From: Candidatus Omnitrophota bacterium | GTDB lineage: Bacteria; Omnitrophota; Omnitrophia; Omnitrophales; Aquincolibacteriaceae | Length of the DNA: 43,240 nucleotides | Reading direction: 5' to 3' | Assembly (NCBI GenBank): GCA_003140935.1 | Contig: PLLJ01000053.1 | Coordinates: 1 to 43,240 of the forward strand | Part shown: positions 8,331-16,904 of the stretch, piece by piece | Layout: every line of letters starts with the position of its first letter | How positions within the stretch are numbered: position 1 is the stretch's first letter | Notes under the pieces: model-generated | What the model was told of the DNA's origin: nothing | The model's input: only the letters and a program-made list of their open reading frames with translations | Databases searched by the model: none | Position numbers and translations under genes: made by a program

Positions 8331-9616
8331 TTACTCCAATGAAAAGTAAAAATAACCGGGGATTTTTATTGATCATGACCATGATCTGCACCTTTTTGAT
8401 CATGGCATTCTTAGGGGCCTTTTGGGTCATGGTGACAGGGGGTCTCAGACAAGCAAATAAAGCGACCGAGAGCACGCGCGCCTATTATGTTGCGGATGCG
8501 GGCCTCGCGGATGCATTCATGCAATTAAGGGCGCGCGCTTCTTTTCCCGCAGCGTTCAATGCGAACAATGCCAGTTACCCTGTCGGGCCTAACAATCTCA
8601 ATGGGAGTTACACGGTGAACGTCACCCCAGATAACGCAATATGGCCCACTTACACACTGGCTTCTCAAGGAACCTTTGGAAATACCCAAAAAACCTTGAC
8701 GCTGCGTGTCAAAGCCACATCGTATTCAAAATGGAATTACTTGAGCGTTACCGAGATCTCTCCCACATGGGGAACTTTGTGGTGGGTGACGGGCATGTAC
8801 GCAGAAGGCCCTGTTCACACGAACGGTCAATTTAACATCTGGGGTTCTCCTGTCTACAATGGTCCGGTAAGCCAAGTTTCTCCTACGATCAATTATGGAA
8901 ACGGCGGGCCGCCCACAGACAATCCTGATTTTGAGAACGGGATAACTTTGAATGCAGACTCCATTGCTTTTCCCACCACAGAGTTACTGACCAGTGTTCA
9001 AACCGGCGCGGCACAAGCTCAGGGGATTTCGCTGACCGGCGACACTACGGTAACCTTGGTATCGGATGGCACCATGAAAGTCACTAATTCGGCCAAAAAT
9101 TGGAACGCCAAGAGCATGGCGATCCCGGCCAATGGCGCTCTTTATGTTAACAATGGGGATGTCACCGTGGGGGGAACATTAAAAGGAAAGCTCACCATTG
9201 CTTCCAATAAAAATGTCTTGATCAGCGGGAACATTCGCTATAACACGAATCCAAGAACAGATCCCACCAGTGCGGATCTTTTAGGATTAGTGGCAAACAC
9301 CAATGTGACCGTTAAACAAACTGCCCCTTCGAATCTCGAGATCGATGCTTATATCGTCGCTCTGAATGGCGCGTTCCAGTTGGAGAATTTCGCAACCGGC
9401 GGTTACAAAGGAGATATGGTTCAGTTCGGCGGTCTGATGAATAAATATTGCGGTCCAACAGGCGTCATAGATTCTCATGGAAACATTATTGATGGCTATA
9501 ATCAACTTCAATACTATGACACACGGCTTAAAAATACAGCGCCGGCCTGGTTTACAGCCGCAAAAGACTCGACCGGAAGAATCCTTTATTACAAGGTTGA
9601 TCTCAAAGAAACATAA
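8327..9616 (+). CDS. PilX-like minor pilin with large beta-rich head (operon 1)
   Basis: The 429-residue product starts with a short leader (NNRG), then FLLIMTMICTFLIMAFLGAFWVM. It lacks the Glu5 found in other pilins, as is usual for PilX and GspK members, which sit at the pilus tip. The motif TRAYYVADAGLADAFMQL is the conserved PilX N-terminal signature. The remaining 350 residues form a Gly/Asn/Thr-rich head (for example NGQFNIWGSPVYNGPVSQ) that looks like a beta-solenoid with exposed loops. The start overlaps the previous stop (ATGA). The head may act in adhesion; this is inference. Confidence 0.78.
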   Translation: MITPMKSKNNRGFLLIMTMICTFLIMAFLGAFWVMVTGGLRQANKATESTRAYYVADAGLADAFMQLRARASFPAAFNANNASYPVGPNNLNGSYTVNVTPDNAIWPTYTLASQGTFGNTQKTLTLRVKATSYSKWNYLSVTEISPTWGTLWWVTGMYAEGPVHTNGQFNIWGSPVYNGPVSQVSPTINYGNGGPPTDNPDFENGITLNADSIAFPTTELLTSVQTGAAQAQGISLTGDTTVTLVSDGTMKVTNSAKNWNAKSMAIPANGALYVNNGDVTVGGTLKGKLTIASNKNVLISGNIRYNTNPRTDPTSADLLGLVANTNVTVKQTAPSNLEIDAYIVALNGAFQLENFATGGYKGDMVQFGGLMNKYCGPTGVIDSHGNIIDGYNQLQYYDTRLKNTAPAWFTAAKDSTGRILYYKVDLKET

Positions 9617-9638
9617 AGGGATTTATTAGGGAGCTGCT

Positions 9639-10106
9639 ATGAGTGAGGATAGAAAAAAGATGATCGCCATAGGCGCTATTTTGTTTATTTTATCTATTTT
9701 TGCAGTGTATTCGATATTTATATTCGTAATAAATTCAAAAGAGGTTCAAGCCCCTCTTCAGCCGTATCCGGTTGAAACCGTCGCTCCTTCCGCTTCCGCT
9801 CCGGCTTCAGAGACCACGTTCCCTTCAAATGGCAGCCACCCGGTCGGCTACATGCCTACCGCTGAGGAGATAAACCAGAGCATTGAGGATCGAAGTAAAA
9901 AGCAGGAAGTCATGAAAGAATTGATAGCGGTAAGAAACAAAAAAGAGGAAAAAGTTATGGCCTCTGCAGCTGCGGCATTATCGTCACCCGTTTCCCAGGA
10001 AACGGTCTCTGAGGATGCCGCGCCGGCGTTTTCACCAGAGGCAAGAGCCGAGCGTAACAAAGAACTTCAGGACGGTATTGCGGCCCATCGATACTTTCCC
10101 CGCTAG
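9639..10106 (+). CDS. Single-pass membrane protein of unknown function (operon 1)
   Basis: I do not recognise a family. The 155-residue protein has one membrane helix (residues 10-32, IAIGAILFILSIFAVYSIFIFVI). A Pro/Ala/Ser-rich linker follows (residues 40-75), then a charged helical region (ADE... to KKEEKVMASAAAALSS). The topology suggests a short cytoplasmic N-terminus and a periplasmic C-terminus. AGGGAG lies before the ATG. It follows the PilX-like gene by 22 bp and has no counterpart in the second pilin operon, so it may be an accessory or assembly factor for operon 1. Confidence 0.65.
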   Translation: MSEDRKKMIAIGAILFILSIFAVYSIFIFVINSKEVQAPLQPYPVETVAPSASAPASETTFPSNGSHPVGYMPTAEEINQSIEDRSKKQEVMKELIAVRNKKEEKVMASAAAALSSPVSQETVSEDAAPAFSPEARAERNKELQDGIAAHRYFPR

Positions 10107-10168
10107 TTCAAGCCTAATAGTCTCAGAAATGATTGATATTACGATAATAAATTCTTTTAAATGATTAA

Positions 10169-10224
10169 ATGATCGTTTTTGCTATTAAGTCACTCTTGCC
10201 CTTTGCTACAGGGGGCTTTATACT
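10169..10224 (+). promoter_or_regulatory. Promoter plus upstream box of pilin operon 2
   Basis: The -35 TTGCCC (10196-10201) and -10 TATACT (10219-10224) are 17 bp apart. The upstream box ATGATCGTTTTTGCTA starts 27 bp before the -35, exactly as in operon 1. The expected transcription start is near 10231. This rules out the in-frame GTG at 10230 as the pilin start. Confidence 0.82.
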
Positions 10225-10265
10225 AGTAAGTGGACAAGAGTAATAGAGTTCAGAAAGAAGGGACG

Positions 10266-10679
10266 ATGCAACAGGAAAAGGAGTGTATCAAGAGCCAGTT
10301 TGGTTTCACGATCATAGAGTTGATGATCGCGCTCCTTGTTCTGACTGTGATGATTGCCGCCTTTGTGGGGGCTAACGGTGCGGCACAGCGGACTGCAGAA
10401 GAAATGAACCAGCGTACTGTCGCGATCCAGGATGCGAATCGTGTGATCGAACAGATGAGAGATAGTTCAAAAACCGGAACATTTCCGGCGAACGTTGTCG
10501 CAGCTTATCCCCAGGATGGAGACGCGGCCGGGATCAGCAGTTTGCTCGACGAAGTGATCACCGTGACTTACGCCGACACAACGGCAAATCCGCTCGTTGC
10601 CACCGTCACGGTAACGTGGACGACTTACACAGGACGCCAATATACGGAAGCGGTCGAGACTTATATCACACAAAGGTGA
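10266..10679 (+). CDS. Minor pilin, PilV/GspI-like (operon 2)
   Basis: This protein of about 137 residues has a leader ending at Gly13 (KSQFG), then FTIIELMIALLVLTVMIAA with Glu18 at mature position 5. AGAAGGG precedes the ATG at 10266. An in-frame GTG at 10230 is open but falls at or before the predicted transcription start. The head is short and Thr-rich. It should be a tip or priming subunit of a type IV pilus-like fibre, assembled with the PilW-like and PilX-like proteins encoded next. Confidence 0.83.
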   Translation: MQQEKECIKSQFGFTIIELMIALLVLTVMIAAFVGANGAAQRTAEEMNQRTVAIQDANRVIEQMRDSSKTGTFPANVVAAYPQDGDAAGISSLLDEVITVTYADTTANPLVATVTVTWTTYTGRQYTEAVETYITQR

Positions 10680-10680
10680 C

Positions 10681-11268
10681 ATGATGAGAGACGCGCAGAA
10701 GGGTTTCACGCTTGTTGAAGTAATGATCGTCACCGCCATTTCGACGGTCATTCTCTTCGGAGTGTTCGGCATCCTCAAGGTAAGCAACGAGCAACTCGGA
10801 ACCATCCATGCGAAAATGAGCCTCGAGGAAAACTCGCGCGAAGCCTTGTTCAAAATGGCCCAGGAGATACGCCAAACATCCAATAACAAGATTACAGATA
10901 ACTTCGGGGCCGAGGACGCAAACCACATCGAATCGACAAACACGCTTATTTTCATCGTCCCGATCCCCTCTCCAAATGCGGCGTCCCTTGTGGATGTCAA
11001 CTTTGATCCAAAATGGGCCAACAGCATTCAGTACTCCTTGGACGAAGATACGCACCAGATCATCCGGACCTCGACCGATCTCATCACGCTTGCGGCAAAG
11101 CGGGCCATTCTTGCCAACGACGTCACGGCTCTGGCATTCTCCAGGAAGGCCACTACCCCTGAACTCATTACGATCACCGCAAATGCCCAACAAACGCTTG
11201 CGAACGGCAAAAAGATCCCGGCAACCCCCATCCAAATGACCATGCAAGCACAAGCGAGGAACCCATGA
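10681..11268 (+). CDS. Minor pilin, PilW/GspJ-like (operon 2)
   Basis: This 195-residue protein has a very short leader cut after Gly8 (DAQKG), then FTLVEVMIVTAISTVILFGVF with Glu13 at mature position 5. The SLEENSREALFKMAQEIRQ helix is typical of PilW/GspJ heads. It starts one base after the preceding stop and ends in ATGA, overlapping the PilX-like start. This is the same coupling as in operon 1. Confidence 0.83.
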   Translation: MMRDAQKGFTLVEVMIVTAISTVILFGVFGILKVSNEQLGTIHAKMSLEENSREALFKMAQEIRQTSNNKITDNFGAEDANHIESTNTLIFIVPIPSPNAASLVDVNFDPKWANSIQYSLDEDTHQIIRTSTDLITLAAKRAILANDVTALAFSRKATTPELITITANAQQTLANGKKIPATPIQMTMQAQARNP

Positions 11269-12524
11269 AAACCCTGAAAGCAAGAAACCATGAAAGAGGC
11301 TTTATCCTGCTGGCGGTGTATATGGCCGCGATATTTATTTGCCTTTTCTCGACCGTATTATTTGCAAGACACCAGGTCGCCGTCCAGGCCACGGAACGGT
11401 ACCAGAACCGGATCCTCGCCTTTAACGCCGCAGAAGCCGGCATCGATTCCGCTCTGAGTGGACTTGCTGCTACGAATTCCACACTAAGAGGCACCCCCCC
11501 GACGGATACTACCCCCTCAACCAATCTTATCTTCCAGACCCCTTACTATTCATTCAATAATACTACTAATACATTCGGCTTTAAGATCACTTACGTCCCC
11601 GGTCGATCTGATCTCCGCAGGATCGACGCGAAAGGTTGCGCTCCCGATTGCACAAACACTTCGCGAGCTGATCAAACTTCGGACATTGCGGTTTATTCCA
11701 GGATCACAGCAGGGTCACCGCCTCCGTCTTTGTTTATGTACGGTATTTACGCAAAGGATCGCATTTCGATGTCGGGCAATGCAGTTTTTGACAGTTATAA
11801 TTCAAACTATGGCGCTTACGGAGGCTCTAACAAGAGCACAGACGGAACGATGGCGGTCAACAGTACGCAAACCGGTCAACTGGGCCTAAGTGGCAACGCC
11901 AAAATAAACGGCAACGTTCTTGTCGGTTATGGCGGCGGCTCCAGTGTCGTGACCACTTCTGGGAACGCTAAGGTCACCGGGACCCGTTCCAATCTCCCGC
12001 AAGCCTGGTCCAACCCCGACACGGTAACAGCCCCAGAGGGGGCTACCGCCATTAGTCTCAGCGTGAGTGGCAACAACACCCTCACACTGCCTGCCGGGAC
12101 CTACTCCGCTTCTTCGATCTCAATCTCAGGTAACGCAAAGATCGTCACCTCCGGAGTGGTCAAGATCTATGTGTCCGGTTCGATCAGTATCTCGGGGAAT
12201 GGCATATTAGTCACGAACAATCATCCGGCGAACCTCCTTCTATATTCCACGGGTTCTTCGAGCGTGAGCATCTCGGGGAACGGCTCTTTTTACGGAGGTG
12301 TTTATGCGCCGAATTCTGCCGTCACAACAAGCGGTAACGGTGACTTTTTTGGCGCTATGATCTCAAAAACCTACACCCAGTCGGGAAACGGTTCGATCCA
12401 TTACGATCTTGCCATGAATGCTGTACCGGGCACCGTGGATCTCAATCAAACCGAGATCGTCCGCATCAAAGCCTGGCAGGAAATGAACAGTCTTGCTTGG
12501 GGGACCGGGCAAACGATAACATAA
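11265..12524 (+). CDS. PilX-like minor pilin with nine SGN beta-repeats (operon 2)
   Basis: The 419-residue product starts NHERG, then FILLAVYMAAIFICLFSTV with Ala instead of Glu5, as in the PilX/GspK branch. AFNAAEAGIDSALSGL is the conserved signature. From residue 155 the head carries nine SGN[A/G/N] units (near residues 170, 209, 232, 268, 288, 310, 337, 356, 373). Hydrophobic strands lie between them, so the head is probably a right-handed beta-solenoid ending in GGVYAPNSAV. It resembles DUF7305-type heads. A strong terminator follows, closing the operon. Confidence 0.78.
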   Translation: MKTLKARNHERGFILLAVYMAAIFICLFSTVLFARHQVAVQATERYQNRILAFNAAEAGIDSALSGLAATNSTLRGTPPTDTTPSTNLIFQTPYYSFNNTTNTFGFKITYVPGRSDLRRIDAKGCAPDCTNTSRADQTSDIAVYSRITAGSPPPSLFMYGIYAKDRISMSGNAVFDSYNSNYGAYGGSNKSTDGTMAVNSTQTGQLGLSGNAKINGNVLVGYGGGSSVVTTSGNAKVTGTRSNLPQAWSNPDTVTAPEGATAISLSVSGNNTLTLPAGTYSASSISISGNAKIVTSGVVKIYVSGSISISGNGILVTNNHPANLLLYSTGSSSVSISGNGSFYGGVYAPNSAVTTSGNGDFFGAMISKTYTQSGNGSIHYDLAMNAVPGTVDLNQTEIVRIKAWQEMNSLAWGTGQTIT

Positions 12525-12537
12525 ACAAATAAAAAAA

Positions 12538-12574
12538 GGGACAGGCAGTTGGTGAATGCCTGTCCCTTTTTTTT
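12538..12574. terminator. Bidirectional intrinsic terminator after pilin operon 2
   Basis: GGGACAGGCA (12538-12547) pairs perfectly with TGCCTGTCCC (12557-12566) around a nine-base loop. Eight T follow, and a run of A precedes, so it can stop the pilin operon on + and the lipoprotein/trpB transcript on -. Confidence 0.93.
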
Positions 12575-12600
12575 ATTTTTCTATCTCTCAGCGCTAAGTT

Positions 12601-12963
12601 CTATCCCCTGTCTTTCTCTTCCCATGCGCAAACCTTGGGGATCTGGAGAAAGCCGCTGTATTGCAGGAAGGAAACACCAAGATATTGCTTTCCGCTCGCA
12701 TTCTCACGGAAACGGAAAACACCGGCCGTCAGCTCCGCAGATTTTGTATATCCCTCGCCTTTTGCTATCTTCCCCGCCGGGATCGACGGATCCCCCTTAT
12801 CGTCCCGGCAAACTTTGTCCGCAAGCATCCCTTGCTGAGCGGCCTGGTAGAATTTGTTGGCGGGATGATCCTTGGGGACCGAAGGGATATTCACATTTGC
12901 CGGGACCGAACATCCGGACAAGAACGGCAAAAGAAGGATCATTCCTATTAGATTTTTTACCAT
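12601..12963 (-). CDS. Small lipoprotein of unknown function
   Basis: This 120-residue protein has a lipoprotein signal: a basic MVKN start, a hydrophobic stretch, and the lipobox LSGC with the lipidated Cys at residue 18. The mature part has two further Cys (VCRDD and VCAWEE) that could form a disulfide. No family is recognised. The start codon lies inside the end of trpB2 (ATGGTAA contains both the trpB2 stop and this ATG), so it is translated from the trpB2 message. It is an odd operon partner for a biosynthetic gene. Confidence 0.75.
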   Translation of the reverse strand: MVKNLIGMILLLPFLSGCSVPANVNIPSVPKDHPANKFYQAAQQGMLADKVCRDDKGDPSIPAGKIAKGEGYTKSAELTAGVFRFRENASGKQYLGVSFLQYSGFLQIPKVCAWEEKDRG

Positions 12964-14348
12964 TTTCCGGTCTTTTGAGTAGAAGGTTTCGGGTGATGCT
13001 GGATCACGGAGATCGCTTCAGATAGAAGAGAATCCGGAAGAGAATACTCTTTGAGCTCTCCGTTCAAAAACTTGTCATAGCCGGAAAGATCCATGAGCCC
13101 ATGGCCGCTGTAGCAGAAAAGAATCGCCTTTTCCTTGCCCTCTTCACGCGCCTTGATGGCCTCATCGATCGTGCAGGCGATCGCGTGACTCGTCTCCGGA
13201 GCGCAGATCGCGCCTTCGGTCCGGGCCCAGAGCATGGCGGCCTCGTAACATTTGATCTGGTCCATCGCGCGCGGCTCGAGAAGTCCTTCGACCACGCCCT
13301 GGCTCACAAGCGGCGACATGCCGTGATAACGCAAGCCCCCGGCATGGATCGGCTCGGGAATAAAGGTGTGCCCGAGCGTGTGCATGGGAAGAAGCGGCGT
13401 CATTTTCGCTACATCCCCATGGTCATAGCTGAAGGGTCCGCGCGTCAGGGTCGGACACGCCGTCGGCTCCACGGGAATGATCTGGATCTTCGCGCCATGG
13501 ATCTTGTCGCAAACGAACGGGAATGAAATGCCGGCGAAATTGCTTCCGCCGCCCGCGCATCCGATCACGATGTCTGGTTTTTTTTCTCCGACTAATGCGA
13601 GCTGTTTTTTCGCCTCCAGACCGATAATGGTCTGATGAAGTATCACGTGGTTGAGAACGCTCCCAAGACAGTAGCGCGTTTTGCCGCTCGGATCCCCCAC
13701 GGCCTCTTCGATGGCTTCGCTGATCGCGATGCCGAGACTTCCCGGCGTTTTCGGGTCTTTTTTCAGGATCTCACGGCCGGCATGCGTCTCATGGCTCGGG
13801 CTCGCGACGCAGTTCGCCCCCCACACCCGCATCAGACTCTTGCGGAACGGCTTCTGGTCAAAACTGATACGGACCATGAAGACCTTGCACTCGAGGCCCA
13901 AAAGCTGCGAGGCGAAAGCAATCGCGCTTCCCCATTGGCCGGCTCCGGTCTCGGTCGTGAGCTTTTTAATCCCGAATTTTTTATTGTACCAGGCCTGTGC
14001 CACGGCAGTGTTGGGTTTGTGGCTGCCGGCGGGGCTGACGCTTTCGTCTTTATAATAAATACGTGCGGGTGTTTTTAGATATTGCTCAAGATAGACCGCG
14101 CGCCTCAGCGGCGCAGGACGCCAGCGATAAAGCATCTCCAGGATCTCTTCCGGGATATCGATCCAGCGGTCGGTGCTCATTTCCTGCTCGATCAGGTTCA
14201 TGGGGAATACTTTTGCGAGCATGTCCGGGGAAATAGGCTGACCGTCCGGCCCAAGCGGCGGCTGCATCGGGGTCGGCAGGTCCGCGGCCAGATTGTACCA
14301 CTGCTTCGGCATGTCCTTTTCGCTCAGAACGACTTTGATATTTTTCAC
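12957..14348 (-). CDS. trpB: Tryptophan synthase beta chain, TrpB2 type
   Basis: This enzyme of about 463 residues would condense indole with serine using PLP, in the cytoplasm. The long N-terminal extension (PKQWYNLAADLPTPMQPPL) marks the TrpB2 branch. The PLP lysine is in AGSHKPNTA (Lys111 from the chosen start) and the phosphate loop is CAGGGSNFAG. I chose the GTG at 14348 because AAGGAG (14355-14360) sits six bases before it; an upstream in-frame ATG at 14378 lacks such a site. TrpB2 often acts without TrpA, and no other trp gene is nearby. A role in scavenging free indole is inference. Confidence 0.93.
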   Translation of the reverse strand: MKNIKVVLSEKDMPKQWYNLAADLPTPMQPPLGPDGQPISPDMLAKVFPMNLIEQEMSTDRWIDIPEEILEMLYRWRPAPLRRAVYLEQYLKTPARIYYKDESVSPAGSHKPNTAVAQAWYNKKFGIKKLTTETGAGQWGSAIAFASQLLGLECKVFMVRISFDQKPFRKSLMRVWGANCVASPSHETHAGREILKKDPKTPGSLGIAISEAIEEAVGDPSGKTRYCLGSVLNHVILHQTIIGLEAKKQLALVGEKKPDIVIGCAGGGSNFAGISFPFVCDKIHGAKIQIIPVEPTACPTLTRGPFSYDHGDVAKMTPLLPMHTLGHTFIPEPIHAGGLRYHGMSPLVSQGVVEGLLEPRAMDQIKCYEAAMLWARTEGAICAPETSHAIACTIDEAIKAREEGKEKAILFCYSGHGLMDLSGYDKFLNGELKEYSLPDSLLSEAISVIQHHPKPSTQKTGKW

Positions 14349-14614
14349 TTTCAACTCCTTAAAATTTTTGAAAAGCAAGCACCCTCACATTACCCGATAC
14401 AAAAACAATCTTATGCGTAGTCCCAATATCTATCCATTTCCACTTTGCGGAAATGGGGGGCAATCCTTATCACCCATTTAGATAAAAAATTCAAGACAAG
14501 GATAGTTTATCCATTTTTATGGAAATAATCATGCGGTTTTTTTGCAGGCGATCCCAATGCGCTCCGGGATTGCTGACCGTCTAAAACAGAGTGCGGACTG
14601 CGCCATAAAAAGGT

Positions 14615-14643
14615 TTGTCGCCGGCGCCGATTCTTCCTATAAT
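14615..14643 (+). promoter_or_regulatory. Promoter of the CHASE2 cyclase, probably leaderless
   Basis: TTGTCG (14615-14620) and a perfect TATAAT (14638-14643) are 17 bp apart. The ATG starts only six bases after the -10, so the mRNA should begin at or next to the start codon, and there is no Shine-Dalgarno sequence. The remaining intergenic bases (14349-14614) show no recognisable element. Confidence 0.8.
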
Positions 14644-14648
14644 CCCTC

Positions 14649-16841
14649 ATGCGAAAAATCCTTTCTTATGTCATTCCCGCATTGATTCTCTTCGGCGTGC
14701 TCGCGCTCCAGTACAGTTTTCCGTCCCAGATCGAATCCTTCCGCGCTAAGGTTTTTGACATTTTTCAAATGATCAAACCGCGCGTTTTTCAAGACACGCC
14801 CGTGCGCATCATCGATATCGATGACGAAAGCCTCGAAAAGATCGGGCAATGGCCCTGGCCGCGCACGATCCTGGCAAAACTTGTCTCGCGCCTCGCCGCG
14901 GGCAGCGCCACCGTGATCTCCTTTGACGGGGTCTTTCCGGAATCCGACCGCACTTCCCCGCAGAATATGCTTCCGATCTGGACAGACGGCGCGCCCAGCG
15001 AATTCCTACGCGCCCAGCTTGAAATGATCCCGGACCATGACACGATATTTGCAAAAGCCATTGCCAAAGCTCCCGTGGTCCTCTCCTTCGGCCTCACGAA
15101 CGAGCCTCACTCAAGATTACCCCAGCTAAAAACAGGGTTCCTGGAGCACGGCACGAGCAAAGACCGCGCCATCGATCATATTGGGCCCATCTTCAAAGGT
15201 GCAGTCGTCAATCTTCCTATCCTGGAAAAAGCCGCGAAAGGGAACGGCTGTTTTAATATGGGCACAGAATGGGACAGTATCGTCAGACGTGTCCCGTCGA
15301 TCTTTCGCCTTAACAACGCCCTCTATCCTGCCCTCATCCTTGAAACCATGCGCATCTACCAGGGCGCTTCCGCTTACAAGATCACACTCGCCGGCGCAAC
15401 GGGCGAAACTTCCTTCGGGGAAAAAACGGGACTCGTAAGCATTAAAACCGGCCTGCTGGAAATCCCCACCGATGCCATGGGCAGGATCTGGCTTTATGAC
15501 ACCGGTTATAAAAAAGAACGTTTCATTCCCGCCTGGAAAGTCCTTGAGAGTGACAAGCTCTTGAAAGAAATGCAAGAAAAGGTTCTTTTCATCGGCGCAA
15601 GCGCGATGGCCATGAAGGACCTCCGGGCCACGCCCCTCAATCCCCGCGCCTCGGGAGTCGAGGTCCATGCCCAGATCGTGGAACAAATGTTCCTCGGGAA
15701 TTTTCTGGAACGGCCGGACTGGGCCGCAGGGCTCGAGTTCACCTATCTGACTTTACTGGGGATCCTGCTTATTTTGATCCTGCCTAAGGCCGGCGCTATA
15801 CGCTGCGCCGTCATCGCTTTTTTAGCTATCGCCTCGGCGTTCGGGGTTTGCTGGTTCGCGTTCATCCGTTGGCATTTATTAATCGACCCGGTCTTCCCCT
15901 CGTTCGCCGTCTTTGGGATCTATTTAGCGTCGTCCTTTCTCAACTTTCTCGGCACCGAACGGGAGCGCGGTCAGATCCGTGGCGCCTTTAGCCGGTACCT
16001 CTCTCCCGCGCTCGTTGAAAGACTTGCCAAGAACCCGGGGCAACTCAAGCTGGGTGGCGAGATACGTCCCATGACATTCCTCTTCTTGGATATCCGCAAT
16101 TTCACAGGGATCGCCGAAGATTTCACGCCGGAGGAACTGACTCAATTCATGAACAGTTTTCTCACACCGATGACCGATATTATTCTTCAACACGGCGGCA
16201 CGATCGACAAATATATGGGCGATTGCATCATGGCTTTCTGGAACGCCCCGTTCGAAGATGCGGACCACGCCCTCCACGCGTGTCAATCGGCTCTTGTGAT
16301 GCAGGAATTTCTCCGGGCCACACCGGGTTTTGAGAAGGTCCGTGTCGGAATCGGCATCAATACCGGGAATGCCTGCGTCGGCAACATGGGCTCCGAGCAA
16401 CGTTTTGATTATACGGCCCTCGGCGATGAGGTGAATCTGGCCTCACGGATCGAAGGGCTTTCTAAAAATTATGGCGTTACAGCCGTGATGGGCCAAAACA
16501 CCGTCACCGCAGCGCCGGCGTTCGCCTCACTTGAGATCGATCTGATCCGCGTCAAAGGAAAGACGAAACCCGTCAAGATCTTCGCTCTTTTGGGAGATGC
16601 GGCATTGGAAAGCCAGCCGCTTTTTAGAGAAGTACGCGGGCATTTTGAAAAAATGCTCGCAGCTTACCGGAACCGGCAGTGGAATGAAGCTGAAAAGGCC
16701 CTTGAGAATTGTCGCCGCAGCACTCTGCCCGGTATCGACCTTGGCGTGCTTTATGAGCTTTATGTCTCACGCATGCTTGCCTACAAGATCAATCCCCCGG
16801 CCCTTAACTGGGATGGCGTCACCACCGCCGATTCAAAATAA
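14649..16841 (+). CDS. CHASE2-domain class III adenylate cyclase
   Basis: This 730-residue membrane protein starts with one N-terminal helix (residues 7-23). A periplasmic CHASE2 sensor follows (about 30-350, with DIDDESLEKIGQWPWPR and the VLFIGASAM and GVEVHAQIVEQ signatures). Three membrane helices come next (about 362-378, 384-405, 412-432), then a cytoplasmic cyclase domain (470-645). Metal ligands are Asp481 (FLDIRNF) and Asp525 (MGDCIMAFW); Lys521 and the DYTALGDEVNLASR segment fit ATP as substrate. It should convert ATP to cAMP in response to an envelope signal. It converges on a FecR/TPR-barrel gene set that may supply that signal. Confidence 0.9.
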   Translation: MRKILSYVIPALILFGVLALQYSFPSQIESFRAKVFDIFQMIKPRVFQDTPVRIIDIDDESLEKIGQWPWPRTILAKLVSRLAAGSATVISFDGVFPESDRTSPQNMLPIWTDGAPSEFLRAQLEMIPDHDTIFAKAIAKAPVVLSFGLTNEPHSRLPQLKTGFLEHGTSKDRAIDHIGPIFKGAVVNLPILEKAAKGNGCFNMGTEWDSIVRRVPSIFRLNNALYPALILETMRIYQGASAYKITLAGATGETSFGEKTGLVSIKTGLLEIPTDAMGRIWLYDTGYKKERFIPAWKVLESDKLLKEMQEKVLFIGASAMAMKDLRATPLNPRASGVEVHAQIVEQMFLGNFLERPDWAAGLEFTYLTLLGILLILILPKAGAIRCAVIAFLAIASAFGVCWFAFIRWHLLIDPVFPSFAVFGIYLASSFLNFLGTERERGQIRGAFSRYLSPALVERLAKNPGQLKLGGEIRPMTFLFLDIRNFTGIAEDFTPEELTQFMNSFLTPMTDIILQHGGTIDKYMGDCIMAFWNAPFEDADHALHACQSALVMQEFLRATPGFEKVRVGIGINTGNACVGNMGSEQRFDYTALGDEVNLASRIEGLSKNYGVTAVMGQNTVTAAPAFASLEIDLIRVKGKTKPVKIFALLGDAALESQPLFREVRGHFEKMLAAYRNRQWNEAEKALENCRRSTLPGIDLGVLYELYVSRMLAYKINPPALNWDGVTTADSK

Positions 16842-16844
16842 AAA

Positions 16845-16882
16845 GGGCAAGCGTTTTTTTAAAAAGTGCCTGCCCCTCTTTT
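16845..16882. terminator. Bidirectional terminator between cyclase and FecR genes
   Basis: GGGCAAGCG (16845-16853) pairs with TGCCTGCCC (16867-16875) with one mismatch and a final G-T pair. The stem is extended by T and A runs inside the loop and flanked by A on the left and TCTTTT on the right. It lies between two convergent genes. Confidence 0.75.
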
Positions 16883-16904
16883 AAAATATCAGGAAATACA
16901 AATC

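Noticed and set aside
10230-10265. GTG start for the pilin of operon 2
   Set aside because: It coincides with the predicted transcription start; the ATG at 10266 has a good ribosome site and a normal prepilin leader.
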